Shown here one piece after another: positions 36,052 to 51,812 of a DNA stretch of 64,000 bases. The stretch covers positions 31,124,001 to 31,188,000 of the forward strand of contig OZ231127.1 in NCBI GenBank assembly GCA_965153355.1, read 5' to 3'. This DNA is from Flaccisagitta enflata. Lineage: Eukaryota > Chaetognatha > Sagittoidea > Aphragmophora. The notes under the pieces are model-generated. The model ran no database searches and was not told the DNA's origin. It saw nothing but the letters and a program-made list of their open reading frames with translations. Each line of letters starts with the position of its first letter. Positions within the stretch are counted from its first letter, which is position 1. The position numbers and the translations under genes were made by a program.

Positions 36052-37052
36052 AAAAAAAAAAAGATGGACCCATCCCAGATTTTTGCACAGGGGACCTAAA
36101 AAGGCTGTAGAACAAGATTCTGATGTTCATTTTGACCTAACTTGAGCCAAAAAAAAAAGAAACGGGTTTTAGTGCAAAAAACAGCTATTTTTCCTAAAAA
36201 AATGGCATTAAATGAAATATTTTGGCCCTTTTTTTTGCAGAAACATAAAGTTCCATACTAATTGATACTTGAGTGAATGTAGAACAATTTTTGATAGGTC
36301 TATGAGGTTCAAAAATAGCATTAAAATGCTCAAAAATGAAGAAATGACCTAAGAATTTAAAAATCGTCAAAACTGATGATTTGGAACAGTTTCTTAGGGA
36401 AAAATATGCTGTCAGTATGAATTTCATCAATTTACTTAAAAAAACATGGCCGTGATAAGCGAAAAACGCAAAACCGCAATATGCAAATGAGATCAAAGTG
36501 CGATTTTTGCAAAAAATGGCATAACATGTTTTTTCTTTTTATAGAAGTCAAACACAATGAAATATTGAGTACTTACCTTTCCAAAGCCATTTTTTGCAAA
36601 AACCGCACTTTGACCTCATTTGCATATTGCGGTTTTGCGTTTTTCGCTTATCACGGCTATGTTTTTTTAAGTAAATCGATGAAATTCATACTGACAGCAT
36701 ATTTTACCCTAAGAAACTGTTCCAAAACATCAGTTTTGACAATTTTTCAATTTTTAGGTCATTTCTTCATTTTTGAGCATTTTAATGCTATTTTTGAACC
36801 TCATAGACCGATTCAAAATTGTTCTAGAGTCACTTAAATATCAATTACTATTGGGACTTTATGTTTCTGTAAAAATAAAGTCAAAAAAATTTTACTAAAT
36901 ACTATTTTTTTAGGAAAAATAGCCGTTTTTTGCCATAAAAACCGTTTCTTTTTTTTTGGCTCAAGTCAGGTCAAAATGAACATCAGGATCTTGTTCTACA
37001 GCCTTTTTAGGTCCCCTGTGCAAAAATCTGGGATGGGTCCATTTTTTTTTTT
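36052..37052. mobile_element. 1-kb near-perfect palindrome (foldback element)
   Basis: The left arm starts poly-A then GATGGACCCATCCCAG and TTTTTGCACAGGGGACC. The right arm is its inverse, ending GGTCCCCTGTGCAAAAATC, TGGGATGGGTCC and poly-T. The arms are about 470 bp, separated by a roughly 60-bp centre near 36,520-36,583. Open frames here are mirrored and not coding. The foldback may be a DNA element with very long ends. Confidence 0.85.
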
Positions 37053-38327
37053 AAAAGAATTTTGCAAGTGAGACTTCTGGCCGGGAGCACGTCCGTCCAT
37101 CCGTCTGCGGTCTGCCCATCTTTCTGTCCCTCGATCCATCGATCCATCGATTGGCAAATCCGTTGAGTTGTTGCATTTTGATCTACCATGAAAATGCTTT
37201 AAGGCGTCCGTTTTGATAATAAGGACATAGGTTGTTATCTGCAGCCACGCTGAAAGTGGAAGGGGGGGGGGAGTGAAGGACTGGCGACTGCCATCCAAAG
37301 ACAGAAGTCGCGTTGCCGTCCTCAGCAGTGTTGGCGTCCGTAGTTTTTGCGTCATATCTTTTTTTCTCGCTTTTGATTTATACGCGGCTGCGGCGTCTTC
37401 GGTGGCGTAGCTTGACGTGACTTGGCGTTGCGCGCTGCATGCTGCGTGGCGTAGGATCAGTTTCATCATGCAGGTGGAAGAGAGACTCGGTGCTGCCATC
37501 TTCGCGCGAGTCTCAAAGCAACTCGATATTTTTTTTGACAAATGAACGAGTTTTGGCCGACTTTCAAAACGCCACAGAAGATCTTTTTTTCTTTTTCAGG
37601 TGCGAAATGAGGAGGATGGGAAAGAGAAGTGAGGGGAAGGAGGTTATGTTGAGTGTGAATGGACGCATCGGAGAAGTCATTCTTGTCTTGTTATGCTATA
37701 ACTTGTGGTAAAGGAGTCCAACTTCAGAACAAAAAAGTCAGAAGGCTGGATGAGTCATTTCAGAATCATCCTGTCATTGTCAAATTTACAAAAATACACA
37801 TTGAAAACTGAAAAGCTGATATACCGAATGACAACTCGAGCCTCGGGTCATTTAATCCCCATGACCTTAGATTAAAGACAGGACATAAAGCTTAGTCAAT
37901 CGGTCATCCGGTCAGAATAAAAGAATTGGATCATTTCTATGAGTAAATTCCTTCATTTTGATGGATTCATGCTGCATAGACAAAACCAAGATATCGCATG
38001 CAAGGAACGAACTCGGTATGAACGTTTCTACACATCTTTTCCTATTCTAACCCCGAGGGGTCTCAGGGGACGATTAAGAAAGAACTCGAATTCATCTTCA
38101 GTCCCTAATTAAAGTCAAATTAGATGCGAAAACCATAAAAATGAAGACCGACCAAAAGAAAGAACATAAAAACGTCCTTGAATTGGCCGCCGTTTAAATA
38201 AAAGGCGACTGAAATTGGGTAACAAAGTATAACAAATGCGAGAAAAAATAGCATTTTGCTAGCAAACTAACAAGTTGTTAACAAAGTGAAATAGTATTAC
38301 ATGATTTCTATTTCTCAATTTTGCACA
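37053..38327. other. No confident gene
   Basis: 37,080-37,165 holds a CCATCCGTCTG/GATCCATC tract like an eroded family A core. 37,310-37,460 is GC-richer with several GGCGT and TGCGGC words. No exon recognised. Confidence 0.4.
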
Positions 38328-38405
38328 CAGTATATTCCGTCTAGACTTGCGATAAAGGGGGCGAGCATGATTCTTATCTCATGTCTAGACGGAATCTACA
38401 GTATC
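38328..38405. repeat. Short palindromic element around TTCCGTCTAGAC
   Basis: The left ATTCCGTCTAGAC pairs exactly with GTCTAGACGGAAT on the right, with ACAGTAT-like outer bases and a 35-bp loop. It could form a hairpin and may be a tiny MITE. Confidence 0.65.
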
Positions 38406-39312
<907 letters not shown>

Positions 39313-39391
39313 AGAGAACGAACAAGGAAGACGGAATTGGGAGTAATTTTCAGCTGCACTTTTGGCCGGCATCGTGAGCGTGATTCTTTTT

Positions 39392-39516
39392 AGTCATGGA
39401 CACGCGACTCTACACCTTGCTATGTCGGTCCATCCCTCGGTCCGTCTATCCATCATATTGTATTACTGCCCTTGCCCAACCGCCCGCGACTGTCCTAACG
39501 TGTATCCGGCCTTGTT
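39392..39516 (+). mobile_element. Family A element, short, CGCGACT code
   Basis: Head AGTCATGGACACGCGACT (first arm mutated), CTACACCTTGCTATGTC, GTCC/CATC core, distal CGCCCGCGACT, end CGTGTATCCGGCCTTGTT. Confidence 0.8.
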
Positions 39517-40517
39517 CATTTAGACTATCCTCAGTCGCCGCAGAGAAAACTTGAATGAAACGGATGTCGTTTTGTAGAAAAAAAGTCACGAATTGTCACT
39601 TTTTTCCTGCGACATTAGTTGCGATACAAACATCACGAGTTTGCTCAGTTTCCAAGTATACTTTGCCAGACAACCGTGGTATTGTGATGAAATAAAGGCA
39701 AGCAAGCATGATCAAATGCCAAAAACACGCTCGCATCTGCAGAAGGGGGGTATGGTTCAGGGGGCTGCGGGTAGCGGGCGGGGGTTCGAAAAAAATTAAT
39801 GATTAAGAAAAAAACAGTTCTCAGTGAGAATCTGAAAACGTTCCTGAAGTTATCTGTTAATGGATTGGAAATGGAGAATTCATGTTTGAAACGAGAATAT
39901 TTTTTTTTAGATCAACAGTTGAAATAGAATAGCGGCGTTTATAATTTCAACAAAGCAGGGGGTACATATGAGTGTGTGGTTCATTATCATTTGCAATTCA
40001 AAAACCGCCTGCCAGCGGAAAATATACCAAATCATTTGCTTAAATTTCAACCCCACTGACTGCTAAGAAAATCAACCATTGTCAACTAGCCACGAAATTG
40101 CAATTGCATGCACTCTTTGCTTTCGAACCACGCATTTTGATTGAAAGACCTGATTCCTGGGATGATTACTGTGCATTGAACGGATAAACTTTTTAGGGGA
40201 ACAAAAACTTAAATGAGGATGAAAATTTTTAAATCATTTCACACGGGGAAAAATGCTACAGGATTAGTGGACATATCAAGTATTATTGGATCTTCAAGGA
40301 TCAAACCAGAAAATCAAAGTAAGGTTTATACTTGTCTAACTAGAAGATGACAAATAAAAAATGCCTTATGCCAATTTTTGCCTTATGCCGATATTGCTTT
40401 CTTCTGCGTCAATCCCTGTAACCTTACTCCATCATTTCTTTCGACTTCTCTGAGATTGAATAAATCATGAGGACCAAAACTAAAAGTTCCTCTCAAATGG
40501 AAGTAAATGCAATGGTG

Positions 40518-40519
<2 letters not shown>
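39517..40519. other. No gene seen
   Basis: Unique-looking AT-rich sequence without recognised repeats. Confidence 0.5.

Positions 40520-40612
<93 letters not shown>
40520..40612. repeat. GA array with GACA tail
   Basis: About 77 bp of GA then four GACA units. Confidence 0.95.
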
Positions 40613-40903
40613 ACATGAGAGAAAGTAAGAAAGAAATGACAACCCAAAAGGAAAAGACAGATAATGATAGAGATGAAGAAAAAAGTTATAACCACAAATC
40701 TGAATAATCGCTTATTGATTACAAGTGCAGGATACAACTATGAAATTCGCACACATTAGAAGTTTTACTGATTGTGATTTCTTTTTGAGAACAGGCTATT
40801 TCATCGTTAGACTTAGAGCGCCAAATGTGGCTGTAATCGTAGATTGTCCACAGGCACCAATGGAGAATTCGAGGTGAGGAAAATATTGCAAAAATTGCTG
40901 ATA

Positions 40904-41468
40904 CAGGGTGTTTCACATCAAATGATATATAAGAAAACAATGTCATTCTGCTTTTAAAAATGATAAAACAATTCTGAAAAAAAATTAAAAGAGCTCTTAA
41001 GCTCTAATTTTTCATGTAAAATTTTTATTGGTCTATGTCAAGTAGTTTGGCTACAATAAGGGTTTGAAGTAAAATGAATATTTACAGCGAATAAATTTTT
41101 AATCTGGAATGTTTTTCTTTAAATTGTTCTTATTTCTAGACGGTTTTATCCCAGATTGGTCTCAAATTAAAGATATTCAAATTTTCTTTTAATTGAGTCC
41201 AATCAGGCATCTGTGGCTCTAACCGTTAAAAAATGAGAATGATTTAAAGAAAAACATTCTAGACAAAAACGATATTGGCTGTAAATATACATTTTACTTC
41301 AAATCTTTATTGTGGCCATACTTCTTTACATAGTCAAAGACCAATGAAAATTTCACATAAGAAATTGAAGCTTAAAAGCTTTTTGAATTTTTTTCCAGAA
41401 TTATTTTATGATTTCCAGAAACAGAATGACATAGTTTTCTTATATATCATTTCATGTGAAACACCCTG
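40904..41468. mobile_element. MITE, TIR CAGGGTGTTTCACAT, TA target duplication
   Basis: The ends CAGGGTGTTTCACATCAAAT and its inverse extend with few mismatches through GATATATAAGAAAAC. TA lies on both flanks (40,902-40,903 and 41,469-41,470). It is 565 bp, AT-rich and without a transposase ORF. The CAGGGTG start and TA duplication fit mariner-type elements. Confidence 0.85.
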
Positions 41469-41552
41469 TAGACTGGCGGCTACATTCAACATACGGCACT
41501 CTGGACGTACCAGTTTGTAAACTCGCTCATACTGCAGTTACCTAATTTTGTA

Positions 41553-41702
41553 AGTCGCTGGCTAAGCGACTCTAAAAGAGGCTTTGTACGTAGGTCCGAA
41601 TGTCCGTCGGTGATTCTTGAATATCACGGCCCCTGCCCAATCGCATTACTGCCCCTGCCCATCCGCCAGCTACGTCTTATTGGCCGTGTATCCGGCGTTT
41701 TT
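41553..41702 (+). mobile_element. Family A element, TCGCTGGC code
   Basis: Head AGTCGCTGGCTAAGCGACT, CTAAAAGAGGCTTTGTACG, distal CGCCAGCTACGTC (code partly scrambled) and TTGGCCGTGTATCCGGCG. Confidence 0.8.
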
Positions 41703-41994
41703 GCTGGCGCTGGTATCATCAAAATATAAGGTAAAATTTCACAAGAACTGATTGATTCCATTCCCTTTGTTTTCCGATTTTTCTAAGAGTTTTGTTTCAA
41801 TCAGAAAAATAGCAGAAACGAATAAACAAACAAATTAAAGAAAAGAGAAAGGCAATGTAAATAATAATTCTCAGTTTTTTCTTTGCCCATTTCAATTGTC
41901 AACTTGCTTTTCACGCGCTTGTAATTAATTCCTTTCGTGTTTTTCTCCTGTAATTTCCCTTTTTCTTTCCTCCTTAATGGTCGCGCCTTTTTTA

Positions 41995-42203
41995 AGTTGC
42001 GGATAAGCAACTCTACAAGAGGCTGTGTCCGTCCGTCGGTCCGTCCATCGGTCCATAACGCACAAGTCGAAAAGTGGGAAAACGAGCGTTTTAGAGGTTT
42101 TTTTGGGTATGTGTGTTGGTGGGGGGAGGGCATGGGGTGTGGATGGGGGTTGGCTGCCCCTGCTCACCCGTCGGCAACGATATTGTGACCCCGCGTCACT
42201 TGT
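41995..42203 (+). mobile_element. Family A element, TTGCGG code, GTGACCCC-type tail
   Basis: Head AGTTGCGGATAAGCAACT, CTACAAGAGGCTGTGTCC, GTCC/GTCG core, CGAGCGTTTTAGAGG, a G-rich stretch, distal GTCGGCAAC, then GATATTGTGACCCCGCGTCA and CTTGTT. It is the uninterrupted counterpart of 16,889-17,283. Confidence 0.85.
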
Positions 42204-42316
42204 TTCTGAAGTTATTTCTTCATCATCTTAATACCACTCGACTATTGTTTTCTTTTTCATTTTGATACATTCGTCTCCTTATTATCTCTTTTTTCTTAGT
42301 AAACCATCCATGCCTA

Positions 42317-42901
42317 CAGTACCTTCCGAGCAAACCCGGCTAAAACTGGAGGATTAATTTTTGTTACTTTAATTTCATTTCCCAAACTTCATTTTTTGTA
42401 CATAATTTAATTAAAAGATACTTAATTCCTTGAACATATTTGGCTGTCTTAAAGAATAACTCGTGAAATCAAAGTACATGAAGACATCAATATTGAGTGT
42501 TCTAACCCAGACCATCGGATTTCGCAGAAAATTTTACCTATCCTAGACTACAAGAACAGCTCAGTCAGATAATTATTTAAGATTTTACAGCCATTTAAAG
42601 TTTTTAAGGACAATTGTCTCAAAATAATTTAGGACAATTGTCCTTAAAATAAAATCTGAAATAATTATCTGACTGTTCTGTTCTAGGATTGAGTAAAATT
42701 TTCTGATCTAATGGTTAACACTCAATATTGATGTCTTCATGTACTTTGATTTCACGAGTTATTTTTTTTGACAGCCAAATATGTTCAAGGAATTAAGTAT
42801 CTTTTAATTAAGTTTTATGCAAAAATTGAAGTTTGGGAAATGAAATTAAAGTACCAAGAATTAATCCTCCAGTTCTAACCGGGTTTGCTCGGAAGGTACT
42901 G
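42317..42901. mobile_element. Palindromic MITE, TIR CAGTACCTTCCGAGCAAAC, TA target duplication
   Basis: Almost the whole 585 bp is a palindrome. CAGTACCTTCCGAGCAAACC pairs with its inverse, and pairing continues through GGAGGATTAATT, AAATTTCATTTCCC-like blocks and CTTAATTCCTTGAAC to the centre near 42,610. TA flanks both sides. It could fold into one long hairpin RNA if transcribed. Confidence 0.88.
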
Positions 42902-43077
42902 TACTCAATTTAATGTTTTTTTCTTTGAGGTTTATCCCGCCTTATTCTTCCCACGTGATTTTGTCCACGTCTCTTGTTTATTCCTTCCTCTTTTTTTTTC
43001 TTACTCTCTCTTTTTCATTTCTTACTCAACTGTCTCACGTATCTCCTCAACCAATTTTCTCCATTTTATTTCTTTTT

Positions 43078-43277
43078 AGTCACCTGCTACGCAATACTAT
43101 AACCCAGTCTGTTGTTGGTCGGTCTGTCAGTTGATTGGGTTGTCTATCCGTCAGTCATGCTTAGCTTTTGCGGCTTATTTTTGCATTACTGCTCTTACCC
43201 AAATCATTGGTTAGCCTTTTCTATTACCGTCCTGCCCACCTGCACATTACTTAGGTAGCCGTTTATCTGGCCTTGTT
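43078..43277 (+). mobile_element. Degenerate family A element
   Basis: Head AGTCACCTGCTACGC, GTCGGTCTGTCAGTTG core, two TTACTG/CCTGCCC blocks, end GGTAGCCGTTTATCTGGCC then TTGTT. Confidence 0.7.
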
Positions 43278-43317
43278 TTGCTAATCCCAAATTTCTTTTT
43301 ACATTCCACCCCCATTT

Positions 43318-43374
43318 GATCGCTGCCCCAACCCACCTGCACGCGATTTGGGTAGCCGTGTATCTGGCCTTGGT
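43318..43374 (+). mobile_element. Family A distal end only
   Basis: CCACCTGCACGCGATTTGGG, then TAGCCGTGTATCTGGCCTTG. It may be the displaced tail of a copy whose head is lost, or of a copy split by 43,078-43,277. Confidence 0.6.
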
Positions 43375-43545
43375 TTTAATCTCAAAACACCGTCACCGGC
43401 ATCGCTTACTCTTCTGAAATCGCCTCAAAATTGTTTCTTTCATCGCGGATATTTGAAACGTTCTCCTGAATTTGTAAAGTTTTCATTCCTCTGCTTTTGT
43501 TGTCTTTGAAAATGGGTTTCTGTGCTGCTACATGCTTCTATCAAT

Positions 43546-45148
<1,603 letters not shown>

Positions 45149-45190
45149 AGAGAGAGAGAGAGCGAGAGCGAGAGCTAAAGCGAAAGAGAG

Positions 45191-45279
<89 letters not shown>
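45149..45279. repeat. GA array with GCGA/AAGC variants at left
   Basis: An impure left part (45,149-45,193), then about 86 bp of pure GA. Confidence 0.95.
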
Positions 45280-45281
<2 letters not shown>

Positions 45282-45955
45282 CTCCCCACAGCTAAAGAGC
45301 CCAATAGCTAAAATTTTTTCCCTTCAGATTGGCCCCAGAGCTAAAATATTTTTTTAGCTTTGCAGCCAATTTTGAAAGATTTTATGTCTAAAGATACTGT
45401 CAGAAAAAGTAGTCTAACTTCTAAAATTTTTATCAGTGATTGGCCTATGTTCTAAAAGAAAAAGAGGGAAGAGAAAACAAGGCCTGTATATTATTGAGAT
45501 TCCCCCCCCCCCATGGGAGGGGGGAAAAATCAAAGGGTCTGGAGATGGGGAAGGAAATCAAAGGGGGAAAAAAGAGAAAAAAAAAGAAATTCTGCGGAAA
45601 ATATAACAGTACCAAATCATAAAACACAATTTAACACTATTTAAACCTTAACTACATTGTTTTATTGCTATATGAGGAAGAAAATCATAGAAATAAAAAT
45701 GTGGCGCGACGCGTCGCAGGGAAGGAAATTAATGCCAGGGGGGAAAAAAATCAAAAGTGATTCAATGATATACACCCCTGGATAAAGATAAAAGGGAACA
45801 AATAAGGTCTAAAGCCACATTTAAAACAATACACAAATCAATTTTCATCCTTTTACACATGTTTTATTTGCTGATATTATACTTCAAATATACAGTACAG
45901 TTGGACTTCACTACAGGACAATGCAAATTCATGCCTTTTAGTGAAGCTGCCCATT

Positions 45956-46160
45956 ACAAGGCCGTATACACGGCTACCAAAGTTGCGTGCAGGTTGGCAG
46001 GGGCAGTGATAAAAAGGCAATTTAAGCAATTTGGCAGGAGCAGTAACGCAAAAACCACCCATAAACACCAAAAAAAATTAATGCGAATGGACCAACCAAT
46101 CAACCAACAAATCAGCCGACCAACTGACATAGGGGATCATAGAGTTGCTTTAGAATTGCT
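45956..46160 (-). mobile_element. Degenerate family A element
   Basis: Minus-strand order is recognisable: ACAAGGCCGTATACACGGC at the distal end, AGTTGCGTGCAGG, GGCAGGGGCAGT, an ACCAACCAATCAACC core, and an eroded head near 46,140. Confidence 0.65.
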
Positions 46161-46262
46161 TGACATGCTTTACAATTAAAAAAAACTCTTAAAAAACAGC
46201 AACTAGTATACTTTGTAGGCGGGCAAGCCTTAATAGCAGGTGCACAACAGTTCGCAAATGTA

Positions 46263-46662
46263 CTATCTTGGAAAAAAGTTTATCGCATTTTTGACTGAGG
46301 GGCGTTTTATGGACAAGATAATACAATTAACATGTCCATAACAATCATGATACTTGGACTTGCCCTCCTTGACCTTTTCAATCACTCTCCTGCGTCTCAG
46401 CATGCATTCGCACTGCATCTGAAGGTATGATAAGGTGATCTTCCTCCAGACTTTTGCGCGATTCTTTTTAGTCATGCCAACCATGTTGCACATTCTCAAC
46501 TTTGCCATTGCTTCAATTGGGACCATAGCGATTTAATCAGGTTGAGATCTGGGCTGTTTCTGGGCCAACTGGAGCATTGTTTGATCTTTGACAGTATGCC
46601 TTTTATGCCATTGCTTCATTGAAACATCCACTGAGCAGGCGTGCCATCTTCCATGAATCATG
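46263..46662 (-). pseudogene. Tc1/mariner-type transposase, C-terminal fossil
   Basis: Reading on the minus strand from about 46,662, frames with stops and shifts give E-D-G-T-P-A-Q, the block around the second catalytic Asp of Tc1 DDE transposases (family form: DGAPAH). About 34 codons on comes W-P-R-N-S-P-D-L-N-L-I-K-S-L-W, where the family has PDLNPIENLW. The third catalytic Glu is Lys here. The C-terminal segment K-V-W-R-K-I-T-L-S-Y-L followed by M-L-R-R-R-R-V-I matches the usual VWREITPEYL...MPRR..AVI. The N-terminal paired-type DNA-binding domain and the first Asp were not found. At least one frameshift and several stops make it inactive. Confidence 0.85.
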
Positions 46663-48849
<2,187 letters not shown>

Positions 48850-49129
48850 CCTTTCCTCTTGTGTAAGCATGTCCAGTTGTCCACCCCCATATTGGAGAGG
48901 GTATCATCTGAATTTGACGTGATGGCGTCTGGTTTCTGTCATAATCCTCACATGCTCCTTCATCTTCACACGCCAAAGGCAAGGGACAGTCTTGCTAGTC
49001 TTCCGTCTTTCTTCCGTCTTTTTTTTCCGTCCTCTTTGTGTCAATTTTCGAGCTCTGCCTTCGTAACGCAGGAAAAAAGGAAAATTTGTCTGTGGAATGA
49101 GGGCGAGTGTGGCTGAAAAATAGCAACGG

Positions 49130-49290
49130 TAAGGGAGTACGAGATTCAGGAGAAAATCACTTTTTTCAAAATATCACCCTTGCTACCAGATAAACATGTG
49201 AGTAGGGCTTAGATAAGATGTTAGAAACTTTTTTCAGCTCAATTGGTTGAAAAAAACCCCTGGGCTTGCTTAAAAAACCGAATTTTCTAT
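49130..49290 (+). repeat. Left inverted end of the 6.6-kb transposon
   Basis: It pairs with 55,560-55,707. The first 15 bases match perfectly, then gapped similarity runs to the ACCCCTGGGCTTGC block. Confidence 0.8.
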
Positions 49291-49578
49291 GGGTTGTCGC
49301 GTTTTTCTGAATTATTTTTGGAAAGAAAGTGTTTTAATATAATTCTAAAGCTATATTTCATCTTTAAAACTAGAAGTTGTGCCTGAAATAGTGAAATGAC
49401 ACTGCCAGTCTAAGAATTGATTAAAAAAGAATCAATTTTTCTCAAAAAATGAATCTTTTAAACACTTAAAAGTGTTATTTTGCTTAACATTCTTTCTGTG
49501 ACTCTTTCTGCTTCTTTCACTCTTTTCTTTCCTCTCTTACTCTTTCTCCCCCTCTCACCTTTCTCCCCTCCGACTGTC

Positions 49579-49794
<216 letters not shown>

Positions 49795-49815
49795 CCCTGC
49801 GTCCTTCCCCTGTAG

Positions 49816-50039
49816 TTCATTATGAATGGACTGTAGAGGTTCTAGTTGGATATCATTTGATGGAGCCACTTCTTGGCATTCTGTTGGATCAGCAACCTAG
49901 ACCCACTCATTTGGCTCTTCGAAGTATCCTTCAAAATTTGAACAAACAAATGATGGAACTAATCCCAGGTTTGAAATTCAGCTCAGTTGAGAGGCATGCT
50001 CTTCCAGCTCTTGACCCTCACATGCATATCTTCAGCTAG
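49816..50039 (+). CDS. Transposon protein, N-proximal exon fragment, unrecognised
   Basis: An open segment follows a near-ideal acceptor (CCTTCCCCTGTAG, AG at 49,814-49,815). It encodes about 74 residues: Y-E-W-T-V-E-V-L-V, H-L-M-E-P-L-L-G-I-L-L-D-Q-Q-P-R-P, then an amphipathic stretch L-R-S-I-L-Q-N-L-N-K-Q-M-M-E-L. A TAG at 50,037-50,039 ends it. The last dozen codons lie in the outer edge of the giant palindrome, so the terminal residues and that stop are probably created by the rearrangement rather than ancestral. No start codon or upstream exon was found. It sits in the same orientation and element as the two downstream pieces, so I infer one former gene. I do not recognise the family. 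Confidence 0.55.
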
Positions 50040-51304
50040 CATGTAAAAAAAAAAAAAAATCTTTGAGGGTGGCAAAAAAAAAGTGATTTCTATGTAAAAT
50101 TGCATCAGGAATCCATTTTTGATGTTTTTAGGGCCCTACGAGGGGGCCCCTAGAAACGCACAAAAAAAAACAGCCAAAAATAGCCTATTTTGGCTATTTT
50201 AGTTGAAAATTTTTTTAATAATGAGACTCCAACCCTCAAATTTTTTTGGTGGTAATACTTCTTGATGTAAGAGACTGAAAAAAAAAAGATCATCATGGTA
50301 AGTGATGGTTGGGGTACCAAAAAAGGCCCAAAAAGGGCCCGTAAAACATAAAAATATCACTTTTTTATTCATTGCGCGTCTAAAAATGCTTGGATTCCTA
50401 CGAAATTTGAAATGGAACTTCTCATTTTATGCAACAAGCTTCCTGCAAAATTTTGTGGCCACTTTTGAACAGCTTCATGTTGAAATTATGCTAAAAAAAA
50501 CAAAATTCGACCAAAAAAAAACCCAATTTTTGAGTTTTCTTACATGAAAACACTATTTCAAGGTCCCTGAATCCAATTTTTTTTTTTGAAAATGGTTAGT
50601 CATGCATCTTGGGAGATCCCAGAAAAAATTTCAGCAGATATTTCCAAAAAATGGCCGAGTTATTACGGTTCAAAATGACCTGGTAAATGAAAAAAAACAC
50701 AATTTTGTAACTTCAAGGCTGTAGTACTGAAAAATCATACTAAAAGTACCTGGAAAATAGACATATTAAAAAGAAAATGCATGGGGAATCCATTACTGGT
50801 GGTTTGGGGGCTCTATAAGGGGGCCCCTGGAAACACCCCCCCAAAAAAAGCTAAAAATGACCTATTTTGGCTTTTTTTTGTAAAAATTTCTTGTTCAAAG
50901 AGACCCAATCCTTCCAAATTTTTTTGGGCTATACTTCTTGATGTAAGAGACTGATGGAAAGAGAATCATGATGGTAGGTGATGGTTGGGGTACCTAAAAA
51001 GGCCCAAAAAGGGCCCGTAAAACATAAAGATATAATTTTTTTATTCACTGCGCGTCCGAAAATGCTTGGATTCCTAAAAAATTTGAAATGGAAATTCTCA
51101 TTTCATGTAAATAGCTTCCTGCAAAATTTTTTGGTCACTTTTGAACAGCTTCATGGTAAAATTATGCTCAAACAAAATTCGCCCCAAAAAGGGCCCCTAA
51201 AACCATTACTCTTGGGTCTGATATAGTGGGTTACAACTATACAGACACAAAGGAATCTCATAACAGGGGGAGGGATAAAAATGGAAAGAGGGCAGTGAGT
51301 GACA

Positions 51305-51308
<4 letters not shown>

Positions 51309-51377
<69 letters not shown>

Positions 51378-51405
51378 GAGAGAAAGAGAGAAAGAGAGAG
51401 AGAGA
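51309..51405. repeat. GA array with AAAG-type right edge
   Basis: About 58 bp of GA followed by GAGAGAAA units, in the centre of the giant palindrome. Confidence 0.95.
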
Positions 51406-51599
51406 AGGGGGAGGTAGTGGGGAGTAGGAGACTGGTGATACGTAAAAAGAAAATTCGACTCGAAACAAAAGTCTTGGCAATAAATCTGTTTCTGTCGTTT
51501 ATTGTTGGTTGATGAAAAGACGACTCGCCTAAAACGTTGAAAACGGGAAGTTGATAGCACCCAACTGTATAACTTGGTCTTTCCATCCGTCAGTTCATC

Positions 51600-51812
51600 A
51601 ATAGCGACATAAGCGACTTGATATAATGTAAAATGACTCAAAATGACTTACAATGACTTACAATAACTTAGAATGACTTAGAATGACTAAAAATGGCCTA
51701 AAATGACTAAGAATAACTAAAAGTAATAAAAAGAATAATGTTTGACCAACGGACTGATGGACGGACAGAGGGACAGACAAAGCGGGTTGTAGAGTCGCGT
51801 GCACGCGACAAA
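51600..51812 (-). mobile_element. Family A element with AATGACTTA minisatellite
   Basis: The right edge is the palindrome GTCGCGTGCACGCGAC (51,794-51,809), preceded by GACAAAGCGGGTTGTAGA and a GGACGGAC tetramer core. The interior is a 9-10-bp minisatellite (AATGACTTA/AATGACTAA, 51,631-51,720). The distal boundary is uncertain. Confidence 0.7.

Noticed and set aside
36194-36837. Pair of similar proteins on opposite strands
   Set aside because: They are mirror translations of the two arms of one palindrome.
39740-39800. tRNA-like B-box word GGGGTTCGAA
   Set aside because: No cloverleaf or A-box at the right distance.
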